The position numbers and the translations under genes were made by a program. Below, piece by piece: positions 30,581 to 39,712 of a DNA stretch of 64,000 bases (within the stretch, counting starts at the first letter, position 1; the number at the start of each line of letters is the position of its first letter). Source of the stretch: Agrococcus sp. SGAir0287. GTDB taxonomy: Bacteria > Actinomycetota > Actinomycetes > Actinomycetales > Microbacteriaceae. The stretch lies in assembly GCF_005484985.1 (NCBI RefSeq), contig NZ_CP027942.1, positions 1,426,001 through 1,490,000 on the forward strand, read 5' to 3'. Below the pieces are notes generated by a model. It was not told where the DNA came from, did no database searches, and was given only the letters and a program-made list of their open reading frames with translations.

Positions 30581-33012
30581 GCCGCCTCCTGCCCGAGGTC
30601 GACGACGCCGCGCCGGATGCGGTCGACCGCATCCCGCGCCGTGCGGCGGATGCGCGCGGTGCCGACGTCCTGCAGCTGCTCGAGCACGTCGACCGTCTGC
30701 CGCACCCAGCGCACGAAGTCGCCGGCGGCGAGGTCGGTGTCGCGGAGCACGACGTCGAGGTGCGCGCCGCGCGCCCACCGGTGCATCGCCACCGACAGGC
30801 CCGTCTGCGGCGGCTCCGAGCCCGGCAGGCGCTTGGCGCGCTCGAGGTCGTCGAGCTCCGCCCACAGGGTCGTGGTCGCGGCGAGCGCCTCGCGGAAGGG
30901 TCCGCCGGGCAGATGCCGCTCGGACGCCTGCTCGCCGCGCCGCGGCTCGAAGACGAGCGCGCACACGAGGGCAGCGAGGTCCGCGGCGTCGAGATGGGTC
31001 CACAGGCCGCGGCGCAGCGACTCGGCGACGAGCAGGTCGCGCTCGCCGTAGATGCGCCGCAGCCGCTCCCCCGCCTCGGTCACCTCGTCGCCGTCCTCGC
31101 CGGGCACGACGTACTGCAGCGTGCGCAGCACGTCGCAGATGCGATCGAAGCGCTCGGCGACCTGCCCCGTGCGGCGCGAGATCTGCCGGTCGGCCTGCTC
31201 GACCTCCCGCGCGAGCCGCCAGTACCGCTCGCCCCAGCGGGCGTGGCTCTCGCGCTCGGGGCAGGCATGGCACGGATGCGACCGCAGGAGCGCGCGCAGG
31301 TCGCGCAGCCGCTGCTGCAGCGCGTCGCGCTCGGCGTGGCTCATGCCGGCGCGCTGCCCCTCGCGCTCGAGGTCGCTCGACTCGCGGCGCAGCGCCGCGT
31401 ACTCGGAGAAGTCGCCCAGGTGGCACGTCATGGCCTCTGCGTACCCCTCGAGGCTCGCGCGCTGGTCGACGACCCTCCGCGCGAGCTGCACGACGGAGCG
31501 GTCGGCCTGGAACTGCGCGAACGAGGTCTCGAGCACGCCGCGCGTGCGGTCGACGCCGAAGCGGTCGATGAGGTTCACGGCCATGTTGTACGTGGGTCGG
31601 AAGCTCGACTGCAGCGGGTACGAGCGACGCGACGCGAGGTTCGCGATCTCCTGCGGCGTCTGCTCGCCGGTCCAGACGATCACGGCGTGGCCCTCGGTGT
31701 CGATGCCGCGGCGACCGGCGCGGCCCGTGAGCTGCGTGTACTCGCCGGGCGTGATGCGCACGCGCGCCTCGCCGTTGAACTTCTCGAGCTGCTCGAGCAC
31801 GACGGTCCGCGCGGGCATGTTGATGCCGAGCGCGAGCGTCTCCGTCGCGAAGACGACGCGCACGAGCCGGCGCTGGAAGAGCTCCTCGACGATCTCCTTG
31901 AACACGGGCAGGAGCCCTGCGTGGTGGGCGGCGACGCCCCGCTCGAGCCCGTCGAGCCACTCCCAGAAGCCGAGCACGGCGAGGTCCGACTCGTCGAGCC
32001 TGCGCGTGCGCTCCTCGACGAGGGCGCGGATCTCGCCGCGCTCCTCGGCCGTCGTGAGCGAGATGCCGCCGCGCAGCACCTGCTCGACCGCCGCATCGCA
32101 GCCCTTGCGGGAGAAGATGAAGCAGATCGCGGGCAGCATCGATGCCTCGTCGAGGAGGTCGATGAGCGCGGCACGATCGACGCGCGCGGGCCGCGAGTCG
32201 CCGCGCCACGTGTACGCGTCGCGCGCGACCGATCCGCGGCGCTGCCCCTTGCGGCCCTGCTGGCCGCGCCGGACGTGCCGATTGTGGCCGCCGCGATCGC
32301 GGTGGCCGTGCGCGGCGGAGCCGTCGCTGCCGCGCGTGCGCTCGACGAGCTCGCGGCTGGGCCGATGCTGCTCGGCGTCGCCGCGGGAGTCGAAGAGGTC
32401 GACGAGCGAGCCGCGCACGAGCACGTGACCGTCGAGCGGCACGGGACGGTGCTCGCTCACGACGAGGCTCGTGTCGCCGCGCACGGCCTCGAGCCACGCG
32501 CCGAACTCCTCGGCGTTGGAGACCGTGGCCGACAGCGACACCATGCGCACGTGCCGCGGGAGGTGGATGATGACCTCCTCCCACACGGCGCCGCGGAAGC
32601 GGTCGGCGAGGTAGTGCACCTCGTCCATGACGACGTGCTCGAGGTCGGCGAGGTCGCGACCCTCGTAGAGCATGTTGCGCAGCACCTCGGTCGTCATGAC
32701 GACGACGCGCGCGTCGCCGCGGATCGACGTGTCCCCCGTCAGCAGTCCGGCGTCGTCGCCGTAGACGGCCTGCAGCTCGCGGAACTTCTGGTTCGACAGC
32801 GCCTTCATGGGCGTCGTGTAGAAGACGCGGCCGGTGGGCGCCGCCATCGTCAGGTGGATGGCGAACTCGGCGACGATCGTCTTGCCGGCCCCCGTCGGTG
32901 CGGCGACGAGCACGCTGCGCCCCTGCTCGACGAGCTCGCACGCCTCCCGCTGGAAGGGGTCGAGGCCGAACGGCAGCGCCGCGCCGAAGGCCTCGGTCGC
33001 GACGGCCGTCAC
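30577..33012 (-). CDS. helY: DEAD/DEAH-box RNA helicase, Ski2/Mtr4-like (HelY)
   Basis: An 811-aa superfamily 2 helicase: Q-like region LPFGLDPFQREAC, Walker A LVAAPTGAGKT, MDEVHYLADRFRG (DEVH), VSLSATVSNAEEF (SAT), then the helicase C domain AHHAGLLPVFKEIVEELFQR and TGRAGRRGID. An Arg/Gly-rich insert (about 260-290, HGHRDRGGHNRHVRRGQQGR) interrupts the core, and the C-terminal part has the DSHCT arch region. GTG overlaps the tatC stop. In mycobacteria helY also follows tatC. Confidence 0.92.
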   Translation of the reverse strand: MTAVATEAFGAALPFGLDPFQREACELVEQGRSVLVAAPTGAGKTIVAEFAIHLTMAAPTGRVFYTTPMKALSNQKFRELQAVYGDDAGLLTGDTSIRGDARVVVMTTEVLRNMLYEGRDLADLEHVVMDEVHYLADRFRGAVWEEVIIHLPRHVRMVSLSATVSNAEEFGAWLEAVRGDTSLVVSEHRPVPLDGHVLVRGSLVDLFDSRGDAEQHRPSRELVERTRGSDGSAAHGHRDRGGHNRHVRRGQQGRKGQRRGSVARDAYTWRGDSRPARVDRAALIDLLDEASMLPAICFIFSRKGCDAAVEQVLRGGISLTTAEERGEIRALVEERTRRLDESDLAVLGFWEWLDGLERGVAAHHAGLLPVFKEIVEELFQRRLVRVVFATETLALGINMPARTVVLEQLEKFNGEARVRITPGEYTQLTGRAGRRGIDTEGHAVIVWTGEQTPQEIANLASRRSYPLQSSFRPTYNMAVNLIDRFGVDRTRGVLETSFAQFQADRSVVQLARRVVDQRASLEGYAEAMTCHLGDFSEYAALRRESSDLEREGQRAGMSHAERDALQQRLRDLRALLRSHPCHACPERESHARWGERYWRLAREVEQADRQISRRTGQVAERFDRICDVLRTLQYVVPGEDGDEVTEAGERLRRIYGERDLLVAESLRRGLWTHLDAADLAALVCALVFEPRRGEQASERHLPGGPFREALAATTTLWAELDDLERAKRLPGSEPPQTGLSVAMHRWARGAHLDVVLRDTDLAAGDFVRWVRQTVDVLEQLQDVGTARIRRTARDAVDRIRRGVVDLGQEAA

Positions 33013-33809
33013 GCCGCCGACCCGACGGAGGCGTCGGCGGCGAGTCGCTTGGCGCGGCGGCGGTCGTTCACGATCGCGAACCCGCCCGCGGCGAAGTAGA
33101 GCAGCACGATGGGGCCCGCGATGAGGAACATCGACAGCAGCTCGCCCGCGGGCGTGACGCAGGCGGCGAAGAGGGTGATGCCCAGCACCGCCCAGCGCCA
33201 TCCCTTGAGGATCGCCGCGCCGGTGATCGCGCCGGCGAGGTTCAGGAAGACGATGACGACGGGCACGACGAAGCCGAGCCCGATGGCGACGACGAGCTTG
33301 AACGAGAAGTCGAAGTACTCCTGCGCCGAGAGCACCGACGTCGTGCCCTCCGGTGCGAAGCCGACGAAGAGCTGCACGATGCGCGGCAGCAGCAGCCAGC
33401 CCATGACGCAGCCGCCGAGGAAGAGCGGCACGGCGGACGCGAGGAAGCCCCAGACGTAGCGCCGCTCGCCCTTGTGCAGGCCCGGAAGCAGGAAGGCGAG
33501 GATGTGGTAGAGCCAGATCGGGCTCGAGGCGATGACGCCGACGAGCAGGCCGATCCGCATCTTGATGTCGAACGACTGCGTGATGAACGTGAAGTTCAGC
33601 TCGACGATGCGGTCCTCCTGCAGCGGCACGAGCGGCGCTGCGAGCAGCTGGAGGACGGCGTCGGAGAGGAAGAAGCCGCCGATGCCGAGCACGGCGATCG
33701 CGGCGAACGAGATGACGAAGCGCCTGCGCAGCTCGCGCAGGTGCTCGACGAGCCGCATGCGGCGCTCGGGGTCCCCCGTGCGCTTCGCGGCTCCGGCCGT
33801 GACGGCCAT
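33009..33809 (-). CDS. tatC: Sec-independent translocase subunit TatC
   Basis: A 266-aa six-helix protein: MRLVEHLRELRRRFVISFAA is the conserved N-terminal signature, followed by an extracytoplasmic loop, LLVGVIASSPIWLYHILAFL and EYFDFSFKLVVAIGLGFVVP. TatC recognises the twin-arginine signal. It starts 3 nt after the tatA stop and overlaps helY. TatB is not here, so it must be elsewhere. Confidence 0.96.
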   Translation of the reverse strand: MAVTAGAAKRTGDPERRMRLVEHLRELRRRFVISFAAIAVLGIGGFFLSDAVLQLLAAPLVPLQEDRIVELNFTFITQSFDIKMRIGLLVGVIASSPIWLYHILAFLLPGLHKGERRYVWGFLASAVPLFLGGCVMGWLLLPRIVQLFVGFAPEGTTSVLSAQEYFDFSFKLVVAIGLGFVVPVVIVFLNLAGAITGAAILKGWRWAVLGITLFAACVTPAGELLSMFLIAGPIVLLYFAAGGFAIVNDRRRAKRLAADASVGSAA

Positions 33810-33812
33810 CCC

Positions 33813-34019
33813 TTACTTCGAGTCGCGCGTGTCGCTCGAGGTCGTGGTCGTCGTCTCACCGTCGGCGGGCGCGTCCTTCTTCACCTCGCGCTTGAAGACG
33901 TTGATCGACTCCCCCACGCCCTTCGCGAGCTGCGGCAGCCGCGTGGCGCCGAAGATCAGCAGCACGATGATGAGGATGACCCACCAGTGGGAGGCCAGGT
34001 TCCCGGCGAATCCGCCCAT
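33813..34019 (-). CDS. tatA: Sec-independent translocase subunit TatA
   Basis: A 68-aa protein with one membrane helix (WVILIIVLLIFGATRLP), the hinge FGATRLPQLAKGVGESINVF and an amphipathic helix (KREVKKD), ending in a Thr/Ser/Asp tail. This is TatA rather than TatB by length and hinge sequence. AGAGGA precedes the ATG. It forms the translocation pore for folded proteins. Cotranscribed with tatC. Confidence 0.95.
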   Translation of the reverse strand: MGGFAGNLASHWWVILIIVLLIFGATRLPQLAKGVGESINVFKREVKKDAPADGETTTTTSSDTRDSK

Positions 34020-34117
34020 GATCGATTCCTCTCGATGTCCCCTCAAGGCTACCGCGCGGCGGGGTCACCATGGGTTCGGTGCGGCGCGCCGGACGGATGC
34101 GTTCGGCATGGATCGCG

Positions 34118-35056
34118 TCAGCCGTCGGCTGCCCGCAGCGCGTCCTCGGCGAATCGCCGCATCGCGGCGCGCGCCGACGCGGGCCGCAGCACGACGGCAT
34201 CGCCGCCGAGCGAGGCGACCTGGCGCAGCACGGCGTCGACGTTCCACACGCGGATCTCGACGATCTCGTGGTCGCCGTCGACGCGCGAGGGCCCGTCGGC
34301 GTAGTCGGCGAGCATCGCCGCGGCGGCGGGCGTCGCGCGCACGACGATCGTCTCGTCCGGCTCGATGCGCTCGCGCGTCGAGCCGAGCGCCTCGTCGGGG
34401 AAGGCGACGTCGGTGGGTTCGACGCGCTCGGTGCGATCGAGGCGGAAGCGTCGCTCCGCGGCGCGGTCGAGGTCGAAGCCGACGACGTACGCCTGGCCGT
34501 CGATGAGCTCGAGGGCCGTGGGCGCGACCGTGCGGCGCTCGGTGGGCGAGCCCGCCTTCCGGTAGTCGAGGTGCACGACGACGCGGTGCTCGATCGCGTC
34601 GCGCACGATCGCCGCCGCGGAGTCCACGACGGGGGCGTCGACGCCGATCTTCGTCGCCTCGGGCACCGCGGCGCGGGACAGCCGCGCCGTGAGCGCCGCG
34701 ACCGCGTCGTCGTCGATGCCCTGCACGCCCTGGATGAGACGCAGGCCCGCGAGGATCGCGCCCACCTCGCGCGGGGCGAGGCGCATGACGTCGCCGTCGA
34801 GCGCCGGTCGATGGCTCAGCTCGATGACGCCGTCCTGCTCGTAGGCGTCGTAGTTGATGTCGAAGCGGTCGAAGTCGCCGAGGCCGTCGGGCACGCCGGA
34901 CATGAAGATGAGGTCGACGGCGTCGCGGATGCGCTGCTCGGGCACATCGAAGTGCGCCGCCGCCTCGGCGACCGTCACCGACCGCTCGGCGGTCAGGTAC
35001 GGGATGAGCGCGACGAGCAGCGCGATCGACTGGCGAGAGCCCCTGGCCGCCATCAT
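34118..35056 (-). CDS. pafC: WYL-domain transcriptional regulator PafC
   Basis: A 312-aa protein: an N-terminal winged HTH (IALLVALIPYLTAERSVTVA, DVPEQRIRDAVDLIFMSG) and a WYL sensor domain (VVHLDYRKAGSPTERRTVAP, GQAYVVGFDLDRAAERRFRL). PafC works with PafB as a heterodimeric activator of the LexA-independent DNA damage response in actinobacteria. ATG ATG at the start; the first overlaps the pafB stop (ATGA). A gap of about 98 bp separates it from tatA, so tatA may have its own promoter. Confidence 0.9.
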   Translation of the reverse strand: MMAARGSRQSIALLVALIPYLTAERSVTVAEAAAHFDVPEQRIRDAVDLIFMSGVPDGLGDFDRFDINYDAYEQDGVIELSHRPALDGDVMRLAPREVGAILAGLRLIQGVQGIDDDAVAALTARLSRAAVPEATKIGVDAPVVDSAAAIVRDAIEHRVVVHLDYRKAGSPTERRTVAPTALELIDGQAYVVGFDLDRAAERRFRLDRTERVEPTDVAFPDEALGSTRERIEPDETIVVRATPAAAAMLADYADGPSRVDGDHEIVEIRVWNVDAVLRQVASLGGDAVVLRPASARAAMRRFAEDALRAADG

Positions 35057-36027
35057 CCCTCTTCGCCGTGAGCGTCGCGGATCCGCGTCAGCCGGTCGCG
35101 GACGAGGGCGGCGAGCTCCGGCGGATCGAGCACGACGACCTCGGCGCCGTACCCGGCGAGCTCGTCGGCGAGCAGGTTCGTGTCGGCGTGGTGCAGCGTC
35201 ATCTCGTCGCCCTCGACGACGGTGTCGCGGCGTCGCGCGAGCCGGACCTCCGCGTCGGAGCCGGGCAGCACGCGCACGCGCGCCGTCGCCTCGGACCAGA
35301 TGCGCTCGAGCTCCGCCAGCGCGGCGTCGGCCGCTCCGTCCGGCACCGCGAACGGCACGCGCGGCCTGCGGGGCACGACGTCGCTGACGACGCGGCGCAT
35401 GAGGAAGGTGCGCGGCGCGCCGCGGTCGACGTCGAAGCCGTGCAGCATCCAGCGGCCGCGGAAGAGCAGCACGCACCACGGCTCCACCGTGCGCTGCATC
35501 GCCTCGCGCTCGCCGGGCTTGAGGTAGCCGAACTGCACGACCTGGCCGCGCTCGGTCGCGCGCTTCAGCGCGTGGAACGCTCGATCCTGCGCGCTCTGGC
35601 GCGGCGAGACCGCCTGGGCGAGGCCCGTGCGGAAGCGCGGGTCGGCGCGCAGCTTCGTCGTCGCGAGCTGCGACTCCTCCGAGAGCCCGCCGTCGCGCCA
35701 CACGCGCAGCGCGAGGTCGATGAGCGTGCGCTCCTCGTCGGAGAACGCGAGGTCCTCCGGCGTGCCGATCGCGGCGTCGAGCAGTCGATACCGCGACTCC
35801 TGGTTGTTGTCGTGCTCGGCGGGCGGCGTGAAGACCGTGATGACGAAGCCCTGGTCGCGAAGGTCGTCCTTGTCGCGCTCGAACTGCCGCTCGAGGGCGG
35901 CGTCGATCGGGCGACCCTGGTAGCCGGCGACGCGCTCGAAGAGCTCGCGCTTCGTCGCCCCGTGCGCGGCGTGCAGGAGCGCGAGCATCAGCGAGAACTG
36001 ACGCTCCTGCACGTCGACGCCGGTCAC
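35053..36027 (-). CDS. pafB: WYL-domain transcriptional regulator PafB
   Basis: A 324-aa protein starting VTGVDVQERQFSLMLALLHA. The winged HTH spans about 10-75 (GATKRELFERVAGY), followed by a WYL domain (VVQFGYLKPGEREAMQRTVE, GRWMLHGFDVDRGAPRTFLM) and the WCX-type C-terminus. It pairs with PafC in response to DNA damage. GTG overlaps the stop of the FKBP gene (GTGA). The name derives from the proteasome accessory factor locus, but pafA and the proteasome genes are absent here. Confidence 0.9.
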   Translation of the reverse strand: MTGVDVQERQFSLMLALLHAAHGATKRELFERVAGYQGRPIDAALERQFERDKDDLRDQGFVITVFTPPAEHDNNQESRYRLLDAAIGTPEDLAFSDEERTLIDLALRVWRDGGLSEESQLATTKLRADPRFRTGLAQAVSPRQSAQDRAFHALKRATERGQVVQFGYLKPGEREAMQRTVEPWCVLLFRGRWMLHGFDVDRGAPRTFLMRRVVSDVVPRRPRVPFAVPDGAADAALAELERIWSEATARVRVLPGSDAEVRLARRRDTVVEGDEMTLHHADTNLLADELAGYGAEVVVLDPPELAALVRDRLTRIRDAHGEEG

Positions 36028-37004
36028 GGCGCCTCGGCGTCCAGGATGTCGATGACGAAGACGAGCGTCCTGCCGTCCTGGTAGCCGAGGTCCGGCGGCA
36101 CGACCGCGACGACCTGGCTGCCGACCTGCTGGCCGACGACGGCCTGCTGGAAGCCCTCGATGAGGTCCGACAGCACGAAGGTCGCAGGCGTCGAGCCCCA
36201 CGTGGTCTCGGTGACGGTCGTCGCATCCCACTCGAGCAGGGTGTACTGCACGATGACGGTGTCGGACTCCTCGACGACCGGGCCCGAGCCGGCGATCGTC
36301 GTGCCCACGACGAGGTCGGTGGGTGCCTCGGCGCCCGAGAAGGTCACGCCGGGCGTGCCGTCGGTCGCGAGCGAGATCGCGGGGATGCCGGCGACGGCAG
36401 GCTGCGGGAAGCCCTCGGCGCGGCCGGGGAAGGCGTCGTCGACGTCGAGGACGATGACGGCGGTCGACTCGGGGTCGACGCCGGCCTGCGCGACGGACTC
36501 GCCGAAGAGGTCGAGGTACGAGGCGACGAGGGCGACCGACGAGCCGGGCGTCGCGCACTCGAGCCCCTGCGAGAGCGTGCTCTCGCCGCCCGTGCGCATC
36601 GTGAGCTGGCGCGACGCGGGCTGCGCCTGACCGCCGGACTCGGCGGCGAGCGCCTCCAGCAGGTCGGCGTCGGTCGACTCGAGCACGTCGCCGGTGGCGC
36701 CGTCGTAGAGCGTGTAGTCGGCGATCACGACGTCGCCGGGCTCGGCGGGATCGTCGCCCGCGCCGACGATGCTCGCCTGCGGGCCGTCGGTCTCCAGCGG
36801 CGTCGAGAAGGGCACGTCGGTGAGCGCCCCGTCCTCGTCGCCCGCCGCGGCGACGACGGCGTTCGAGCCGCCGCCGGGCTGGATCGAGGGCGTGCAGCCG
36901 GCGATCGACTGCTCGGAGGGCACGACGTGGCACGCCGTGAGGGCGCTGCCGACGACGAGCAGGGCTGCGGCCGCCGTGAGCGGGCGGCGGAGGGGCTTGG
37001 TCAC
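36024..37004 (-). CDS. FKBP-type peptidyl-prolyl isomerase lipoprotein
   Basis: A 326-aa secreted lipoprotein: signal peptide and lipobox SALTAC (around 20-25), then two FKBP-like domains. The first (about 85-180) starts GDVVIADYTLYDGATGDVLE and is divergent; the second (about 225-325) has SDTVIVQYTLLEWDATTV, DLIEGFQQAVVGQQVGSQVV and PPDLGYQDG. It probably folds exported proteins. It occupies the place between trmI and pafB where mycobacteria carry the proteasome genes. GTG overlaps the trmI stop. Confidence 0.88.
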   Translation of the reverse strand: MTKPLRRPLTAAAALLVVGSALTACHVVPSEQSIAGCTPSIQPGGGSNAVVAAAGDEDGALTDVPFSTPLETDGPQASIVGAGDDPAEPGDVVIADYTLYDGATGDVLESTDADLLEALAAESGGQAQPASRQLTMRTGGESTLSQGLECATPGSSVALVASYLDLFGESVAQAGVDPESTAVIVLDVDDAFPGRAEGFPQPAVAGIPAISLATDGTPGVTFSGAEAPTDLVVGTTIAGSGPVVEESDTVIVQYTLLEWDATTVTETTWGSTPATFVLSDLIEGFQQAVVGQQVGSQVVAVVPPDLGYQDGRTLVFVIDILDAEAP

Positions 37005-38005
37005 GCGTGGTCCTCGGGTCGGGAGTCGGAGTCGATGGTACCGGCGGCGAGACGCTCGGCCTGCCGCTGCGCATCGCGCACGGCACGTCGCAGGCGCTTG
37101 TCGCTCTTCTCGCGGTCGCCGACGGCGCCGGGCGTCCAAGCCTCGACGTCGGCGTCGGTGTACGAGGCCTTGTTCGAGCGTCGCTTGAACGAGGGGACCT
37201 CGAGGTCGTCGGCGACGCGGCGCGCGGTCATGAGGAAGCCGGTGTGCGCGACCATCCGGTGGTCGGGCCGCACCGCGAGCCCGTCGACGTGCCACGAGCG
37301 GATGAGCGTCTCCTGCGACTGCGGCTCGGCGAACCTGCCGTCGTCGCGCACCGCCTCGACCGTGCGCGAGAGCTGGGTCACGGTCGCGACGTACGCCAAC
37401 AGGATGCCGCCGGGCTGCAGCGCGGTGGCGGATGCGTCGACGCACTCCCACGGCGCGAGCATGTCGAGCACGACGCGGTCGGCGGTCTGGGCGGGCACGT
37501 GGTCGCCGAGCGACTCGGCGAGGTCGCCGACGGCGGTGCGCCAGTTCGCGGGCCGCTCGCCGAACCAGCCGGCGACGTTGGCCTCGGCGATGTCGAGGAA
37601 CTCCTGGCGGCGCTCGAAGGAGACGAGCTCGCCCTGACCGGCGAGGGCGCGCAGCAGCCACAGCGAGAGGGCGCCGGAGCCGACGCCCGCCTCGACGACC
37701 GTGAGGCCGGGCTGGACGTCGGCGTAGGTGAGGATGTGACCGGCGTCCTTCGGGTACACGATCGCGGCACCGCGCGGCATCGACATGACGTAGTCGTGCA
37801 GCAGCGGGCGGACCGCGAGGTAGGCGTGCTCCCCCACGTGCACGATCGAGCCGTCGGGGTGACCGACGATCTCGGCGTGCGGCAGCGCACCGTGCTGCGT
37901 GTGGAACGTCGAGCCCTCGGCGAGCACGATCGTGTGGAGACGCTGCTTCGGCCCGGTGAGCTGCACCGGGTCGCCGTAGCGCAGCGGTCCCGTGCGCGGC
38001 GTCAT
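37001..38005 (-). CDS. trmI: tRNA (adenine-N1)-methyltransferase TrmI
   Basis: A 334-aa class I methyltransferase with SAM-binding motif VVEAGVGSGALSLWLLRALA and AVGDLAESLG, VVLDMLAPWE downstream. The N-terminal PRGAAIVYPKDAGHILTYAD matches the TrmI family (bacterial homologue of Trm61), which makes m1A58 in the T-loop. The C-terminal ~60 residues are a charged extension common in actinobacteria. ATG overlaps the HAD gene stop (ATGA). Synteny with the mycobacterial trmI-paf region supports the call. Confidence 0.92.
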   Translation of the reverse strand: MTPRTGPLRYGDPVQLTGPKQRLHTIVLAEGSTFHTQHGALPHAEIVGHPDGSIVHVGEHAYLAVRPLLHDYVMSMPRGAAIVYPKDAGHILTYADVQPGLTVVEAGVGSGALSLWLLRALAGQGELVSFERRQEFLDIAEANVAGWFGERPANWRTAVGDLAESLGDHVPAQTADRVVLDMLAPWECVDASATALQPGGILLAYVATVTQLSRTVEAVRDDGRFAEPQSQETLIRSWHVDGLAVRPDHRMVAHTGFLMTARRVADDLEVPSFKRRSNKASYTDADVEAWTPGAVGDREKSDKRLRRAVRDAQRQAERLAAGTIDSDSRPEDHA

Positions 38006-38670
38006 GCGTGCACGCCCACGAGGCCGCGGACGTCGTCGACGGTGCGGCCCACGAGCGTCGACCACAGGGTGATGCCCTCGACGGCGGTCAGGTCGGCCTC
38101 GTGCGGGACGCCCACGGTCACGACGCCCGCGTCGCGCGCGGCTGCCGTGCCGGGGATCGAGTCCTCGAACGCGACGCAGGCGTCGGCGCGCGCACCGAGC
38201 GCCCGCATGGCCTGCAGGTAGGGGTCGGGGAACGGCTTGCCGCGCTGCACCTCGTCGCCCGTCACCGAGACGGTGAACGGGTCGGTGCCGAGCTGCGCGA
38301 CGCTCGCGCCCAGCACCACGTCGACGATGGGCCGGATCGACATCGTCACGAGCGCCTGCGGCACGCCCGCGGCGCCGAGCGCCGTGAGCAGCTCGGCGGC
38401 ACCCGGGCGGAACGGCACGTGCTCGCGCAGCTGCGCCGTGACCTCGCCCGACAGGCGCGTCACGATGGCGTCGGCATCCATCGCGATGCCGCGCTCGATC
38501 ATGTACCGCGCGCCGTCCCACAGGTCGACGCCGATGAGCGCGACCTCGTCGTCCGCCGTCCAGTCGACGGCGAACTCCTCGGCCAGGCGACGCTCGGCGA
38601 CATGCCAGTAGGACTCGCTGTCGATGAGGGTGCCGTCGAGATCCCACAGCACGGCATCCAGATCGCTCAC
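38002..38670 (-). CDS. HAD-family phosphatase (beta-phosphoglucomutase-like)
   Basis: A 222-aa HAD hydrolase: nucleophile motif LWDLDGTLIDSESYWHVAE, motif II ALVTMSIRP, lysine in GDEVQRGKPFPDPYLQA, and acidic motif VAFEDSIPGTAAARDAG. The helical cap between residues 20 and 85 places it in subfamily I. Substrate not determinable. GTG start with TAGGAT ending 6 nt upstream, so this gene heads the long minus-strand operon that runs to the mannosyltransferase. Confidence 0.87.
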   Translation of the reverse strand: MSDLDAVLWDLDGTLIDSESYWHVAERRLAEEFAVDWTADDEVALIGVDLWDGARYMIERGIAMDADAIVTRLSGEVTAQLREHVPFRPGAAELLTALGAAGVPQALVTMSIRPIVDVVLGASVAQLGTDPFTVSVTGDEVQRGKPFPDPYLQAMRALGARADACVAFEDSIPGTAAARDAGVVTVGVPHEADLTAVEGITLWSTLVGRTVDDVRGLVGVHA

Positions 38671-38676
38671 CGCACC

Positions 38677-38682
38677 ATCCTA
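38677..38682 (-). promoter_or_regulatory. -10 hexamer of the HAD-trmI-paf operon
   Basis: TAGGAT on the minus strand ends 6 nt before the GTG start of the HAD gene; leaderless start of a ten-gene operon. Confidence 0.5.
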
Positions 38683-38760
38683 CGTTCCGCGACCGGCGTC
38701 GCCCGCCGTCGGCCGCGCCGCACGGGCGTAGGGTGGACGCCTGATGAGGGGACGCCGACA

Positions 38761-39708
38761 GTGAGCACGGGACCGATCGTCGGGCGCATCATGCTCGTCG
38801 CGTTCGAGGGCTGGAACGATGCGGGCGAGGCTGCGTCGACGGCGGTGCGACGCGTCATCGAGGCGTGCGAGCTCGAGCCGTTCGACGAGATCGAGCCGGA
38901 CGACTACCTCGACTTCACGTTCGCCCGCCCCGTCCTGCGGCGGCTCGAGGACGGCACGCGAGCGCTGTCGTGGCCGGCGACGATCGCGTACGCGCCGACG
39001 CGCTCGAGCGTGCGGGAGGCGATCGTCGACGACGACGGCCTGTCCGTGTCCACGGGCGCGGACGGCGAGCTCTTCGCGCTCCTCGGTGCCGAGCCGAGCA
39101 GGAACTGGATCGACTTCGCCGAGCAGGCGGTCGACATCGCCAGGCAGTGCGAGGTCGACGCGATCGTGTTCGTCGGCGCGATGCTCGCCGACGTGCCGCA
39201 TACGCGTCCGACGCCGACGAGCGTCACGAGCGAGTCCGCCTCCCTGCGTCACCGCCTCGGCGTGCAGCGCAGCGAGTACGAGGGGCCGACGGGCATCATG
39301 TCGGTCATCGCGATGGCGGCGGAGCAGGTGGGCATCCAGACCGCGAGCGTGTGGGCCTCCGTGCCGCACTACGTGCACGCGACGCACGTGCCGAAGGCGA
39401 CGATCGCGCTCCTCGACCGCCTCACCGAGCTGCTCGACATCACGGTGCCGCTCGGCGACCTGCCGTCGCTCGCCGGCGAATGGGAGTCGGGCGTCGACGA
39501 GCTCGCGGAGCGCGACGACGACATGCGCGCCTACATCGGCCACCTCGAGCAGCAGCGGGACACCGTCGAGAGCCCCGAGGCGTCGGGCGAGGCGCTCGCG
39601 CAGGAGTTCCAGCGCTTCCTGGAGACGCAGCTGCCCGAGGACGAGGACGAGGACGAGGAAGGCTCCGCTGACGGCGACGACCGCCCCGCTCCCCCGCCGC
39701 CCGTCTGA
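38761..39708 (+). CDS. PAC2-family protein
   Basis: A 315-aa protein of the proteasome-assembly-chaperone 2 family: MLVAFEGWNDAGEAASTAVR, LDFTFARPVLRRLEDGTRAL, AIVFVGAMLADVPHTRPTPT and YEGPTGIMSVIAMAAEQVGI. The C-terminus is an acidic run (EDEDEDEE) and polyproline end. GAGGGG precedes the GTG. Homologues sit in this neighbourhood in many actinobacteria, including species without proteasomes, so its job is probably not proteasome assembly. Function unknown. Confidence 0.87.
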   Translation: MSTGPIVGRIMLVAFEGWNDAGEAASTAVRRVIEACELEPFDEIEPDDYLDFTFARPVLRRLEDGTRALSWPATIAYAPTRSSVREAIVDDDGLSVSTGADGELFALLGAEPSRNWIDFAEQAVDIARQCEVDAIVFVGAMLADVPHTRPTPTSVTSESASLRHRLGVQRSEYEGPTGIMSVIAMAAEQVGIQTASVWASVPHYVHATHVPKATIALLDRLTELLDITVPLGDLPSLAGEWESGVDELAERDDDMRAYIGHLEQQRDTVESPEASGEALAQEFQRFLETQLPEDEDEDEEGSADGDDRPAPPPPV

Positions 39709-39712
39709 GCGC